Shown here piece by piece: positions 8,076-16,632 of a stretch of DNA of 64,000 nucleotides. The notes below the pieces were generated by a model. That model ran no database searches. It was not told where the DNA came from and was given only the letters and a program-made list of their open reading frames with translations. Location: contig NZ_CP082276.1 in the NCBI RefSeq assembly GCF_023746615.1, positions 1,426,001-1,490,000 on the forward strand. The letters are read 5' to 3'. The translations under genes and the position numbers were made by a program. Position 1 is the first letter of the stretch; each line of letters opens with the position of its first letter. The stretch comes from Grimontia kaedaensis (GTDB lineage: Bacteria > Pseudomonadota > Gammaproteobacteria > Enterobacterales > Vibrionaceae).

Positions 8076-9748
8076 TGAAATTCAATCAAGTCACTATCGC
8101 CATTGTCACTGCACTGACCGTGGTTGTCGGCTGTTCAGAATCCATGAACGACACAACCCAAACTACGCCTCAACAAGAATCGTCAAGGATTCAGGAAGAA
8201 TTGGTGGAACTGGAAGTTATGGATGCAACGAATGCCCTACTCGCTGTGCCAACCACTAAAATGGCGCATAACCGCGTTGCGGCGAACCAGCAATTCATGG
8301 TGATGCCCATGCCCGGCATTGACCCTTATATACAAACCGAAAACCGCGACAATTACCTCGATACACCAAGCAATGCCACAAAATTAGTGACAGCGTCACC
8401 CTTGTCGACATTTTCTATTGATGTCGACACCGGCAGTTACGCCAATGTGCGCAGTTATCTGAAGATGGGAAACAAGCCACCGGCAGATGCCATTCGCGAA
8501 GAAGCCTTCATCAACTACTTTGATTACGCCTACCCGACGCCGGCAACCAAAGCCCGACCTTTTTCTGTCAGCACAGAACTTGCGCCTGCGCCATGGAATG
8601 CCGAACGTAAACTCATGCGCATTGCGCTCAAAGGTTACGACATTCCGGTCAACGAGCGAAAAGCATCGAATCTGGTGTTTCTGGTAGATGTGTCAGGTTC
8701 CATGAATGAGCCCAACAAGCTGCCATTATTGGTACAAAGCCTCTCTCTGCTCGCTAAAAACCTTGGAGAGAAAGACAAAGTAAGTCTGGTAACCTATGCG
8801 GGAAATGCCTCCGTCGTGCTCGAACCGACCAGCGGTGACAATCAGCAAGCAATCGTCGATGCACTCAAAAGCCTGCAAGCAGGCGGAGGCACCTATGGTG
8901 AAAGCGGGATCAAACTGGCCTACCAGCAAGCTAAAAAAGGCTTTATCAAAGATGGCGTGAACCGCGTCATTCTGGCTACAGATGGAGATTTCAACGTCGG
9001 TGTAACCAGTTTAGATGCGTTAAAAGATTTGGTGGAAGACGAGCGTGAGAACGGCATTTCACTCACCACACTGGGCTTTGGTCGTGGTAACTACAACGAT
9101 GCCATGATGGAGCAACTCGCCAACATCGGCGACGGCAACCATGCCTACATCGATACGCTTCATGAAGCACAGAAAGTCCTATTACGACAGATGAGCGGCA
9201 CGCTACAAAGCATCGCGGAAGATGTGAAAATTCAGGTCGAATTCAACCCAGACACGGTGAAGGAATACCGCCTGATTGGCTACCAAAACCGTAAACTGCG
9301 CGATGAAGATTTCAACAACGATAACGTCGATGCTGGTGAAATCGGTGCAGGACACACAGTCACAGCTCTGTATGAACTGACACTGGTTGGTGACCAGGGA
9401 CGCATTGACGATCTGCGCTATCAGCAGAAAAAGACAGACGTCGCCTCTCACAGTGACGAACTTGCTCAGGTCAAAGTCCGATATAAGCTGCCCGGCAAAG
9501 ACAAAAGCCAGCTCACCACGCAGGTGATTAACGGCAGCAAAGGCAAGCCAACATTCACTCAGGCCAGTGCGGATTTCCAGTTTGCCACTGCGGTTGCCGC
9601 CTTTGCGCAGAAGCTCAAAGACAATCACTATGTGGATGGTTTAGCCTACAGTCAAATAGCTGATATCGCGCGTGAAAACCGGGGCAACGACCCATTCAAC
9701 TACCGCGGCGAATTTATCACTCTGGTGGAGATAGCACAGAACCTTTAG
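8075..9748 (+). CDS. VWA-domain lipoprotein (YfbK-like)
   Basis: The 557-residue protein has a lipobox (VVVGC, Cys20), a Ser/Gln-rich linker, a YfbK-type N-terminal domain (about 85-195, DVDTGSYANVRSYL), a von Willebrand A domain with an intact MIDAS (DVSGSMN near residue 204, and ATDGDFNVG later), and a C-terminal DUF3520-like domain ending in the RGEFITLV motif. Such proteins bind a divalent metal and partner proteins at the envelope; their substrates are unknown. It heads an apparent operon, with the ECF sigma gene 19 bases downstream and a small membrane protein after that. Its RBS lies within a hairpin loop. Confidence 0.88.
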   Translation: MKFNQVTIAIVTALTVVVGCSESMNDTTQTTPQQESSRIQEELVELEVMDATNALLAVPTTKMAHNRVAANQQFMVMPMPGIDPYIQTENRDNYLDTPSNATKLVTASPLSTFSIDVDTGSYANVRSYLKMGNKPPADAIREEAFINYFDYAYPTPATKARPFSVSTELAPAPWNAERKLMRIALKGYDIPVNERKASNLVFLVDVSGSMNEPNKLPLLVQSLSLLAKNLGEKDKVSLVTYAGNASVVLEPTSGDNQQAIVDALKSLQAGGGTYGESGIKLAYQQAKKGFIKDGVNRVILATDGDFNVGVTSLDALKDLVEDERENGISLTTLGFGRGNYNDAMMEQLANIGDGNHAYIDTLHEAQKVLLRQMSGTLQSIAEDVKIQVEFNPDTVKEYRLIGYQNRKLRDEDFNNDNVDAGEIGAGHTVTALYELTLVGDQGRIDDLRYQQKKTDVASHSDELAQVKVRYKLPGKDKSQLTTQVINGSKGKPTFTQASADFQFATAVAAFAQKLKDNHYVDGLAYSQIADIARENRGNDPFNYRGEFITLVEIAQNL

Positions 9749-9767
9749 GGGCTGTTAACAGGCATCC

Positions 9768-10313
9768 ATGGATACACAAACCAACGAAACATTGATGGTG
9801 AACTTCAGCAAAGGCGACCAACGCGCCTTTGCTGAGCTCTATCAGCGCCATAAAAATCCGCTGTATCGCTACTTCGTCCGTCAATTGGGCGCGGCACAAC
9901 ATGCCCGTGCCGAAGAGTTATATCAGGATGTCTGGTACCGCGTGATTGATAAGCGGAAAAGCTATACGCCGACCGCCAAGTTCACCACCTGGCTGTATCA
10001 CATTGCCCATAATCTGGTGATTGATGAACACCGCAAAATGATGTCATCCAGCGCTTATGCCCAATCACTGGACGACAATCAGACCGAAGTGCCTGATTGG
10101 GATGGCGATAAGCAAACCGCCATCAAAGCCTGCATGGCACTGCTCGCCCCTTTGCAGAGAGAAGCATTTTTACTTCGCCATGAAGCAGGCTTTGAGCCAG
10201 CACAAATTTGTGAGATCGTCGGTGCGAAAGCGGAGGCCGTGAAAACCCGGCTTCGCTATGCCATGGATCAACTTCGCCAGTGCCTGACCAAAAAACTCGG
10301 AGACAGACAATGA
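9768..10313 (+). CDS. ECF-type RNA polymerase sigma factor
   Basis: 181 residues with sigma region 2 (about 20-90: FAELYQRHKNPLYRY, then YQDVWYRVIDKR and FTTWLYHIAHNLVIDE) and region 4 (about 120-175: LAPLQREAFLLRHEAGF...EICEIVGAKAEAVKTRL). Regions 1 and 3 are absent, as in extracytoplasmic-function sigma factors. It directs RNA polymerase to a special promoter set when released. The ATGA overlap with the next gene suggests coupled synthesis with an anti-sigma-like partner. No matching promoter was located. Confidence 0.9.
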   Translation: MDTQTNETLMVNFSKGDQRAFAELYQRHKNPLYRYFVRQLGAAQHARAEELYQDVWYRVIDKRKSYTPTAKFTTWLYHIAHNLVIDEHRKMMSSSAYAQSLDDNQTEVPDWDGDKQTAIKACMALLAPLQREAFLLRHEAGFEPAQICEIVGAKAEAVKTRLRYAMDQLRQCLTKKLGDRQ

Positions 10314-10867
10314 CAGCGCCAATCAAAGACGAAGACATCGTCGCGCTGTACAAGGAAAGCGCGACAGAGACATCAGGCAAAGACCTGGACGATAGCATCC
10401 TTGCTTACGCCAACAGCCAGCATAAAAAACGCATACCTTGGTGGACCTACGCAGGTCTCGTGGCAACCGTCTCTTTTGTCGCCTTTCTTGCGCCTTGGCA
10501 GTGGGTGGATCAGACCCTTGAAGCCCCTCAGGACATTGAGTTTATGAGCACACCAGAAACCATGAGCGAGGAAGCCTTGTCCGACAGCGCAATTGACGCA
10601 GTCCCGTCTATTGAAATATTGCCACCAAAACCTGAGGAGCAGCGTCTATTCCGCACTGCGCCTTCCGCCGCGAAATCTCTACCCCAAATGGAGATGGAGA
10701 TTGAAGACTCCATCATCACTGAGTTTCCAGAAGTTGAAAGGCTACTTGATGAAGGTCAGGAGCAACAAGCGCGAGAACTGTTGGAGCAAATGCTGACCGA
10801 CAATCCCAAGCTGTTTAACAGGTTGCCGGAAAGGCTTAAAACTCTGGTAGAAAAAGAAGAAAATTAA
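10310..10867 (+). CDS. Small single-pass membrane protein, possible anti-sigma factor
   Basis: 185 residues from the ATG that overlaps the sigma-factor stop (ATGA). It has a short acidic cytoplasmic N-terminus (about 1-42), one membrane helix (about 43-63, WWTYAGLVATVSFVAFL) and a long acidic periplasmic tail. The end has a helical stretch, RLLDEGQEQQARELLEQML, that looks like a lone TPR-type helix pair. Position and topology fit an anti-sigma factor for the ECF sigma, but no ZAS zinc motif (HxxxCxxC) is present, so this is inference from context. A weak GGCC-TGTT-GGCC hairpin follows. Confidence 0.6.
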   Translation: MTAPIKDEDIVALYKESATETSGKDLDDSILAYANSQHKKRIPWWTYAGLVATVSFVAFLAPWQWVDQTLEAPQDIEFMSTPETMSEEALSDSAIDAVPSIEILPPKPEEQRLFRTAPSAAKSLPQMEMEIEDSIITEFPEVERLLDEGQEQQARELLEQMLTDNPKLFNRLPERLKTLVEKEEN

Positions 10868-11117
10868 TACAGAATTCTGGAGTGGAACTAAGGCCTGTTG
10901 GCCGTTTGATGGTTGAATTTTGCTCATTGAAAATGGAGAGAAATGAGATTTTTAGAAACGTCCACTACTTTCAACAGAAATAGGAAAACCTTCTGATATT
11001 AAAAGAATAGTTTCACAGTAAGAACTTAAAAAATCTCACTTTAGGCACAAACAGAAATGTTGCCTCGTCCTAATATTCTCGATGGTTTATCCACAATGAC
11101 CTACATGGAGGACACGG

Positions 11118-11699
11118 ATGAAATACTCGCTACCACTATCTCTGCTTTCCTCAGCAGCACTACTGTTGTCAGCAAGCGTGTTTGCTGATACCACACCATA
11201 CCTGCCGTCAAACAGTGTTGTTGTCGACGCTTACATAGGCGGTGATGAGTTGACGGAGGCCAACAATGGTGCCATCAAAGTTGTCGAATACAATGAGACG
11301 ACGATTAATTTTAATTACGCTTTTGACACCACGTCTCATATGTTCACGGCACCTGTAGCTGGTCTCTATAATATCGATGCCCGTTATGCTCAACGTACTT
11401 GTGGGTTTAAGTACCTGCTTCGGATTGGCATCTCACTGCCAAATGCTGTTCCTCCTGGCAGCAATGCTTCTATTGGCCCTGTTACTTTTGCAAACAACGA
11501 CACGGGTTGTGCCATCCCTGGCGTCGCAGCAGTAAACAGCATTATGCAGCTTGAAAAAGGCGAAACTATTTTCATCCAAGGCCGCTATCAGCGTGCACCT
11601 TATGATGTATCTCCTTGGAACTACCAGAACCGCTATCAGAACCGTCTAGTGATCACCTATCTAGGCTGTAACTTCTGCGGTTTTCCCCCAGCAAGTTAA
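11118..11699 (+). CDS. Secreted protein with possible C1q-like domain
   Basis: 193 residues with a signal peptide ending near VFAD (about residue 23), so it is exported. The mature part has FDTTSHMFTAPVAGLYNIDARY (split here as FDTTSHMF and APVAGLYNIDARY), which resembles the first conserved strands of C1q/TNF-like jelly rolls, then MQLEKGETIFIQGRYQ and RLVITYLG, which match the later strands. Four Cys residues (two pairs) could form disulfides. A good RBS (GGAGG-like, ATGGAGGACACGG) precedes the ATG. It is monocistronic, closed by a strong terminator. The C1q-like call is by pattern only; it could be another beta-sandwich. Confidence 0.6.
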   Translation: MKYSLPLSLLSSAALLLSASVFADTTPYLPSNSVVVDAYIGGDELTEANNGAIKVVEYNETTINFNYAFDTTSHMFTAPVAGLYNIDARYAQRTCGFKYLLRIGISLPNAVPPGSNASIGPVTFANNDTGCAIPGVAAVNSIMQLEKGETIFIQGRYQRAPYDVSPWNYQNRYQNRLVITYLGCNFCGFPPAS

Positions 11700-11713
11700 G
11701 TCAATATCAAATA

Positions 11714-11739
11714 GAAAGGGACGCATCTGCGTCCCTTTC
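11714..11739 (+). terminator. Intrinsic terminator after the C1q-like gene
   Basis: Perfect 12-bp stem GAAAGGGACGCA / TGCGTCCCTTTC with a TC loop, then a T-rich tail. It also faces the convergent NTF2-like gene that ends at 11759. Confidence 0.85.
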
Positions 11740-11758
11740 TATATCGAAATTGTGCTTG

Positions 11759-12187
11759 TTAGTAACGCTTTTCAACGGTGAAATCATCAAGCTCCAGACG
11801 CCAAACGCCATCAGCTTCTTTCACCCACTTTTCAAGCGTGATATGACCTTCGCCGATGTTCATCTTCCAGCGGGATTCCATCACCACCGTTTTGTCATCC
11901 AGCTCTGCAAATTTTGGTTCTATGTAGACCAAATCTGTCGCGCCATCGCTGATTAATTGCTTCCAGAATGCAGTTGCCGCCGGGCGGCCATGATACACAC
12001 CAAACGGATGGGAAATCATGGTCGATTCCATGGTGTAAGCATCACCCAGATACTGATAGTCACCTTTATTGAATGCAGCGATCCACTGTTTTGATGCTTC
12101 TTGCGCCTCTTCAATCGGACCCGCATAAGCTGCACCTGCGAATACCATTTGAGTCGCGATTGCTGCTGCCATTAATTGCTTTTTCAT
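11759..12187 (-). CDS. Exported NTF2-like (SnoaL/DUF4440-type) protein
   Basis: 142 residues with a signal peptide ending at AYAG (about residue 23). The mature part is an NTF2-like cone: EEAQEASKQWIAAFNKGDYQYLGDAYTMES, with GVYHGRPAATAFWKQLI and a final LELDDFTVE strand typical of SnoaL/DUF4440 domains. Such proteins bind small ligands or act as minor isomerases or hydrolases; no catalytic residue is evident here. It is divergent from a LysR gene 89 bases away, so that regulator probably controls it. Confidence 0.75.
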   Translation of the reverse strand: MKKQLMAAAIATQMVFAGAAYAGPIEEAQEASKQWIAAFNKGDYQYLGDAYTMESTMISHPFGVYHGRPAATAFWKQLISDGATDLVYIEPKFAELDDKTVVMESRWKMNIGEGHITLEKWVKEADGVWRLELDDFTVEKRY

Positions 12188-12276
12188 CCTTCACTCCACA
12201 TCGCTTTATTTGGGTTGAGCAAAGAGTACCTACGCATTATTGTTAGATATATATCGCACAATAGAAAACACTGTTT

Positions 12277-13122
12277 ATGAAAACTAAACATATTAGCTAC
12301 CAAATGCAGCTTTACGTCGCCTTGGTTAGGGCAGGCAGTTTTACTCAGGCCGCAGAACAACTGGGCATTACCCGTTCTTGGCTCAGTCAGCAAATCAGTG
12401 GATTGGAGAAATCACTAAACACCCTGTTGTTGCATCGCACCACCCGCACGCTGCGGATGACAGATTCCGGCGAGCGCTTTTTTGAACATGCCGTAGCAAT
12501 GGAAAATTTGCTGGAAAAAGCCCAGGAAGATATTTCTTCAACCCAAGCGGGCATAAAAGGAAGAGTCCGAATTTCCTGCCCAACAGCCCTGGCATCGGTA
12601 TTGGTTGTCCCTACGATTAAAACCTTAAGGTGCGAACATCCTGAACTGGATATCGAACTTGTCGTGACGGATACCATCCAGGATCTGCTCCAGGAAAATA
12701 TCGATGTGGCGATTCGTGTGGGTAATCTCCCAGATAGCAATTTGAAAGCCAGATTACTCGGGCGCTTTCACCAATGCTGGTATCAGTCACCTGAACTGGC
12801 AGAAGATTCAGATGACCAGATTCTGCTGCCATGGCAAACCGCAGAGCACGCCAACGTGCTGCGTGTAAACAATATCCTCACCGCTGCAGAAATGGCAAAG
12901 CAGGGATTGGGACGTGTATTGCTGCCCGATCTTTTTGCCCGGTCATGTTGTGAGCAAGGGTTGCTGACCTTGGTTTCAAGAGCAGAGCCTGAGCCAGAGC
13001 CAGAACAACAACGTGATGTTCACGCCATCCACGCGTTCTCAGAGTTTACACCCGCGCGAATCCGTCTGGTTATCGACACGCTGCTGTCGCAGTTCCAGCT
13101 TTCACAGTCAAACATGGACTAA
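12277..13122 (+). CDS. LysR-family transcriptional regulator
   Basis: 281 residues. The winged helix-turn-helix covers about 5-65 (AGSFTQAAEQLGITRSWLSQQISGLEK, with LLHRTTRTLRMTDSG) and the periplasmic-binding-fold effector domain covers about 90-275. The HRTTR wing and SGFIR/KGRVRIS entry mark the AaeR/CrgA-like LysR group. It is divergent from the exported NTF2-like gene, the usual arrangement for a LysR regulator and its target. A strong terminator follows. Confidence 0.88.
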   Translation: MKTKHISYQMQLYVALVRAGSFTQAAEQLGITRSWLSQQISGLEKSLNTLLLHRTTRTLRMTDSGERFFEHAVAMENLLEKAQEDISSTQAGIKGRVRISCPTALASVLVVPTIKTLRCEHPELDIELVVTDTIQDLLQENIDVAIRVGNLPDSNLKARLLGRFHQCWYQSPELAEDSDDQILLPWQTAEHANVLRVNNILTAAEMAKQGLGRVLLPDLFARSCCEQGLLTLVSRAEPEPEPEQQRDVHAIHAFSEFTPARIRLVIDTLLSQFQLSQSNMD

Positions 13123-13125
13123 ACA

Positions 13126-13154
13126 AAAACGGTGACTACCCGAGTCACCGTTTT
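13126..13154. terminator. Bidirectional terminator between LysR and MBL genes
   Basis: Perfect 12-bp stem AAAACGGTGACT / AGTCACCGTTTT with loop ACCCG between two convergent genes. Confidence 0.85.
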
Positions 13155-13174
13155 AAGCGCTGCTTGTTAGCACA

Positions 13175-14038
13175 TCACCACTGGGTTTCACCTTCGTGCA
13201 CCTGCGCACCTAGCTCCAGCGTGAAGGTAGCACCCAGTTTCGGGTAGTAACCCACCATAGTATCAATCACGCCTTTGCTGTCTTCGCTCTTGGCTTTAGC
13301 GTCTGCAAAGCGCTCAATCCAAGTGGCTGTGTAATCAATGGTCGAAGGATCCAGTTTGCCTTCGGTTTTCATGTGACCCGGGATGACCAGTTCAGGCTTC
13401 AAAGACTGCATTTCCTTGAGCTGATCCAACCACGCTGTCACTTCTTCATCGGTTTGGGTGTCTGCCATCCAAACGTGCATACCTTCAACAATGCCGACGT
13501 TACCCAGAATGGCCTTTTCAGATGGGACCCAGAGGTACGGACGATGCGCTAGTACCCCATCTGTGCCTTTGATTTCGATAACCGCATCATCGACTTTTAG
13601 CTCTGCGCCGTTAAATACATCCGGTACAAGAGGTTGCTTCGGTGCATTCGAACCCATTTTGGGGCCCCAGAAACTGATCTTGGTTTCCAGCTTTTTCACG
13701 ATAGCGTCACGTACTGCTTGAGTGGTCAGCACATTCGCATGTGGGAAGATTTCAAGTAGCTGTGAAGCGCCGAAGTAGTAATCCGGATCCGCCTGGCTGA
13801 TGTAAATGGTTTTCAACTCTTTGCCGGAGTCCAATACTTTAGCGGCGATTTGCAAAGCATCCGCACGGGTAAAACCCGTGTCGATCACCATCACTTCTTT
13901 TTCGCCTGCAACGACGGTAGAAGTCACGTTGAAGCTGTTGTCGTCTCCGTAGTAAATGTCAAATGTCAGTGGTGTAGTCTCCGCTATTACTGGGGCAGTC
14001 AAAGCGAAAGATAAAGCTAATGCGATTGCTGTTTTCAT
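13175..14038 (-). CDS. Exported metallo-beta-lactamase-fold protein with degenerate metal site
   Basis: 287 residues with a signal peptide ending near VIAE (residue 20). The MBL fold is clear: VVAGEKEVMVIDTGFT, then a strand-loop, then VIPGHMKTEG near the end. The metal motif HxHxDH is replaced by SQADPDYY (residues 81-88), so three His ligands are lost (to Gln, Asp and Tyr), and the GGD/GD aspartate site reads GN in AILGNVG. Only the final His of PGHM is kept. The protein may have lost hydrolase activity or bind metal differently. It is divergent from a LysR gene, which probably regulates it. Confidence 0.82.
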   Translation of the reverse strand: MKTAIALALSFALTAPVIAETTPLTFDIYYGDDNSFNVTSTVVAGEKEVMVIDTGFTRADALQIAAKVLDSGKELKTIYISQADPDYYFGASQLLEIFPHANVLTTQAVRDAIVKKLETKISFWGPKMGSNAPKQPLVPDVFNGAELKVDDAVIEIKGTDGVLAHRPYLWVPSEKAILGNVGIVEGMHVWMADTQTDEEVTAWLDQLKEMQSLKPELVIPGHMKTEGKLDPSTIDYTATWIERFADAKAKSEDSKGVIDTMVGYYPKLGATFTLELGAQVHEGETQW

Positions 14039-14155
14039 TGTTGTACTTCCTCGTTATTTGGGCTTGGGAAGAAGCATAACGATTAGATATGCTCGGAAAT
14101 ACCGCCTATTCTTTGCATCATTATTTCTCAAATCGAACAGATAAAGAGTGAACTT

Positions 14156-15040
14156 ATGGATAAGTTGACTGCCGCAAGGGTGCTTCTCGATGTGGCGCAA
14201 ACGGAAAGTTTCACCGCCACCGCTGACCGGTTAGAGATGTCCCGACCTATGGTGACACGCTATGTGGAAGCCATGGAAAACTGGCTTGGGGCGAGGCTGT
14301 TGAACCGCACTACCCGCAAAGTGTCACTCACCAATATGGGTAAGCAAGTGCTGCCAGATATGCAGCGATGGGTGGAACAGGCGCTGCATCTGGAAGAGAG
14401 CCTGATGCCCGGCGAAGCGCTTAGCGGATTTATCCGCATCAGCACCAGTATGTCATTTGGTTTTTCCCTGTTGATGCCAGCACTGCATGAATTTCGGGAG
14501 CGTCATCCCGGTGTCACCATTGATATCGACGCACAGGACAGAGCGGTTGATCTGGTCACCGAACGCGTTGATCTCGCCATCCGCACCGCCAGCAACCCAG
14601 ATCCTTCGCTGATTGGCCGACCCCTCGCTCCCTGTGAATCAACCTTGGTTGCCTCTCCTGCCTATCTGAAATCGCGGCCGCCTATCTTGGTACCGGAAGA
14701 TCTCAAAGCGCACGAATGCCTGGGCTATAAGAACTTTGGCCGACACGAATGGCACCTCACCAAAGGCCATGAAAAACAAACTATTGAAGTAAATTGTCCG
14801 ATCACTGGCAACGAAGCAACAGTGCTGCTTCATGGTTCGTTAGCAGGCATGGGAATTTCCATGCAGCCGACGTATCTGGTCGAGGAAATGTTGAAAAAAG
14901 GCGAACTGGAAGCAGTATTGCCGGAATGGGAATTAAACACCCTGACCATCTATCTGCTGTACGCATCACGCAAGCATCTTTCGAGGCCTGTACGCGCTTT
15001 GATTGATTTTCTGGTTGAGTATTTTGATGGGAAATTCTGA
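14156..15040 (+). CDS. LysR-family transcriptional regulator
   Basis: 294 residues with HTH at about 3-60 (ESFTATADRLEMSRPMVTRYVEAME, LLNRTTRKVSLTNMG) and an effector domain entered by SGFIRISTSMSFG. It belongs to the same AaeR/DmlR-like group as the regulator at 12277. It is divergent from the degenerate MBL gene (117 bases), its likely target. A poor hairpin (CCTCCCC / GAGGAGG, about 15056-15077) follows the stop. Confidence 0.88.
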   Translation: MDKLTAARVLLDVAQTESFTATADRLEMSRPMVTRYVEAMENWLGARLLNRTTRKVSLTNMGKQVLPDMQRWVEQALHLEESLMPGEALSGFIRISTSMSFGFSLLMPALHEFRERHPGVTIDIDAQDRAVDLVTERVDLAIRTASNPDPSLIGRPLAPCESTLVASPAYLKSRPPILVPEDLKAHECLGYKNFGRHEWHLTKGHEKQTIEVNCPITGNEATVLLHGSLAGMGISMQPTYLVEEMLKKGELEAVLPEWELNTLTIYLLYASRKHLSRPVRALIDFLVEYFDGKF

Positions 15041-15087
15041 CGCTCAGGAACAGACCCTCCCCTTAAAAGAGGAGGGAGTAAAGGCGC

Positions 15088-15597
15088 TTACTTGTAAGCA
15101 CCCGCCGCGTAATGCAGTTCGTAAGAGTGGCTGTAGATCTCAAGGATATTGCCGAACGGGTCTTCCATGTAGATCATGCGGTAAGGCTTTTCGCCTGGGT
15201 AATAGAAACGAGGCGCTTTCATGCGCTTCTTGCCACCCGCCGCGACAATTTTTTCAGCCAAACCTTCAACATCCGGGTCCTGCACACAGAAATGGAAGAT
15301 GCCGGTTTTCCAGTATTCGAAGTTATTCTCTGGGTTTTCCTGATTCTTGAATTCAAACAGCTCAACGCCAATGCGGTCACCGGTAGAAAGGTGCGCAATA
15401 CGGAAACGTTCCCAGCCTGCACCGAATACATCAGTACACATTTCACCGATGGCAGAATCGTCTTCAACAATCTCTGTAGGCTCCATGATGAGGTACCAAC
15501 CCAGTACTTCGGTGTAGAACTTCACCGCAGCTTCCAAGTCAGGAACCGAAATACCAATGTGTGAGAAGTTACGTGGATATGGCGTTGTCATGGTCAA
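15088..15597 (-). CDS. VOC-family (glyoxalase/dioxygenase fold) protein
   Basis: 169 residues, a single vicinal-oxygen-chelate module pair. Candidate metal ligands are the early His in FSHIGISVPDLEAAVKFY, the mid His in GIFHFCVQDPD, and the terminal Glu in DPFGNILEIYSHSYEL. The family covers glyoxalase I, extradiol dioxygenases and fosfomycin-resistance enzymes; this member cannot be placed further. It is divergent from a LysR gene (106 bases), which probably controls it. Its long loop (TDVFGAGWERFRIAHLS) fits catechol- or lactoylglutathione-like members annotated only as VOC. Confidence 0.82.
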   Translation of the reverse strand: MTMTTPYPRNFSHIGISVPDLEAAVKFYTEVLGWYLIMEPTEIVEDDSAIGEMCTDVFGAGWERFRIAHLSTGDRIGVELFEFKNQENPENNFEYWKTGIFHFCVQDPDVEGLAEKIVAAGGKKRMKAPRFYYPGEKPYRMIYMEDPFGNILEIYSHSYELHYAAGAYK

Positions 15598-15703
15598 AAT
15601 CTCTCAATGCGTTATCGGATGAAGAGAAGTTTACTCAGCACCTTTAGCATTGAAAAATTATCGATTATTATTATATCCATAATATAATTTTATTCACCTC
15701 TAT

Positions 15704-16588
15704 ATGCTGAACCCTAAATGGCTCAATACCTTCGCCACGCTGGTTGAAACCGGCAGCTTTACCAAAACCGCTGAACGGCTTTACATGACGCAACCCGGCG
15801 TCAGTCAGCATGTGAAGAAGCTAGAAGACGAATTGAGGGAAACCCTGATATTCCGTGAAGGAAAGCAATTTGAACTGACACGTGAAGGTATCATGCTGAA
15901 TGCCTTTATCGCCGAGCAAAAGCAGCAGCAGGCAGACTTTCTGGCAAGAATGAAAGATGATGATCCGCATCAAGGGGCGATCCGCATTGCCTGTTCTGGC
16001 GCAATGGCAATGAAGCTATATCCATCTTTGTTGAACCTGCAAGCCTCATACGCCGGCTTATCGGTGCAGCTTGAGGCCGCGCCCGCCGACAGAATTCGTC
16101 AGATGCTGATGGATAACCAAACCGACATTGGCATCACTACCCAAGAGTTCAATCACCCTGCCTTTGAAGAAACCTTACTCGGTGAAGAAGCACTTTTTTT
16201 GATCGCGCCGTCCGGCGCTGATATCCCCCAAGGCAATTTCCAAGCGCTTGCTTCGTTGGGCTATATTCATCACCCCGATGGAAAACACTATGCCGATTTG
16301 GTGCTTGGAAGTAACTTCCCCGAAGAATACCGTGGCGTCGAATCCTTGGATCATCGCGGTTACGTCAACCAACTGGCGCAGATCCTGTTGCCCGTATCAA
16401 AAGGCATTGGTTTCACCGTGTTACCGGAAAGTGTTATGAGTCGATTTGAGCAAAAAGAACAGCTTAGGTCACTTCCGCTTGAATCACCGGTTTCACAATC
16501 CCTCTTTCTTTCGAAGAAGAAACATCGCGATTTGCCCAAGCGATTCGAAGCGGTGATGGAAATCATTCACCAATCAACAAGCAAATAA
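15704..16588 (+). CDS. LysR-family transcriptional regulator
   Basis: 294 residues with HTH at about 4-62 (TGSFTKTAERLYMTQPGVSQHVKKLED) and an effector domain of standard length. It is divergent from the VOC gene, so the pair probably forms a regulator-target unit. The DNA-binding wing reads IFREGKQFELT rather than the HRTTR of the two preceding regulators, so it is a separate branch (CysB/MetR-like entry). It is convergent with the MCP gene. Confidence 0.88.
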   Translation: MLNPKWLNTFATLVETGSFTKTAERLYMTQPGVSQHVKKLEDELRETLIFREGKQFELTREGIMLNAFIAEQKQQQADFLARMKDDDPHQGAIRIACSGAMAMKLYPSLLNLQASYAGLSVQLEAAPADRIRQMLMDNQTDIGITTQEFNHPAFEETLLGEEALFLIAPSGADIPQGNFQALASLGYIHHPDGKHYADLVLGSNFPEEYRGVESLDHRGYVNQLAQILLPVSKGIGFTVLPESVMSRFEQKEQLRSLPLESPVSQSLFLSKKKHRDLPKRFEAVMEIIHQSTSK

Positions 16589-16592
16589 AAAA

Positions 16593-16610
16593 GCCGCCCA
16601 AACAGGCGGC
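16593..16610 (-). terminator. Terminator of the MCP gene
   Basis: GCCGCC / GGCGGC stem with a CAAACA loop. The U-tract (from AAAAAA on the plus strand) is on the minus-strand side, so it ends the MCP transcript. Confidence 0.75.
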
Positions 16611-16632
16611 CAATGCCTTCAAGCGTGAAGAC

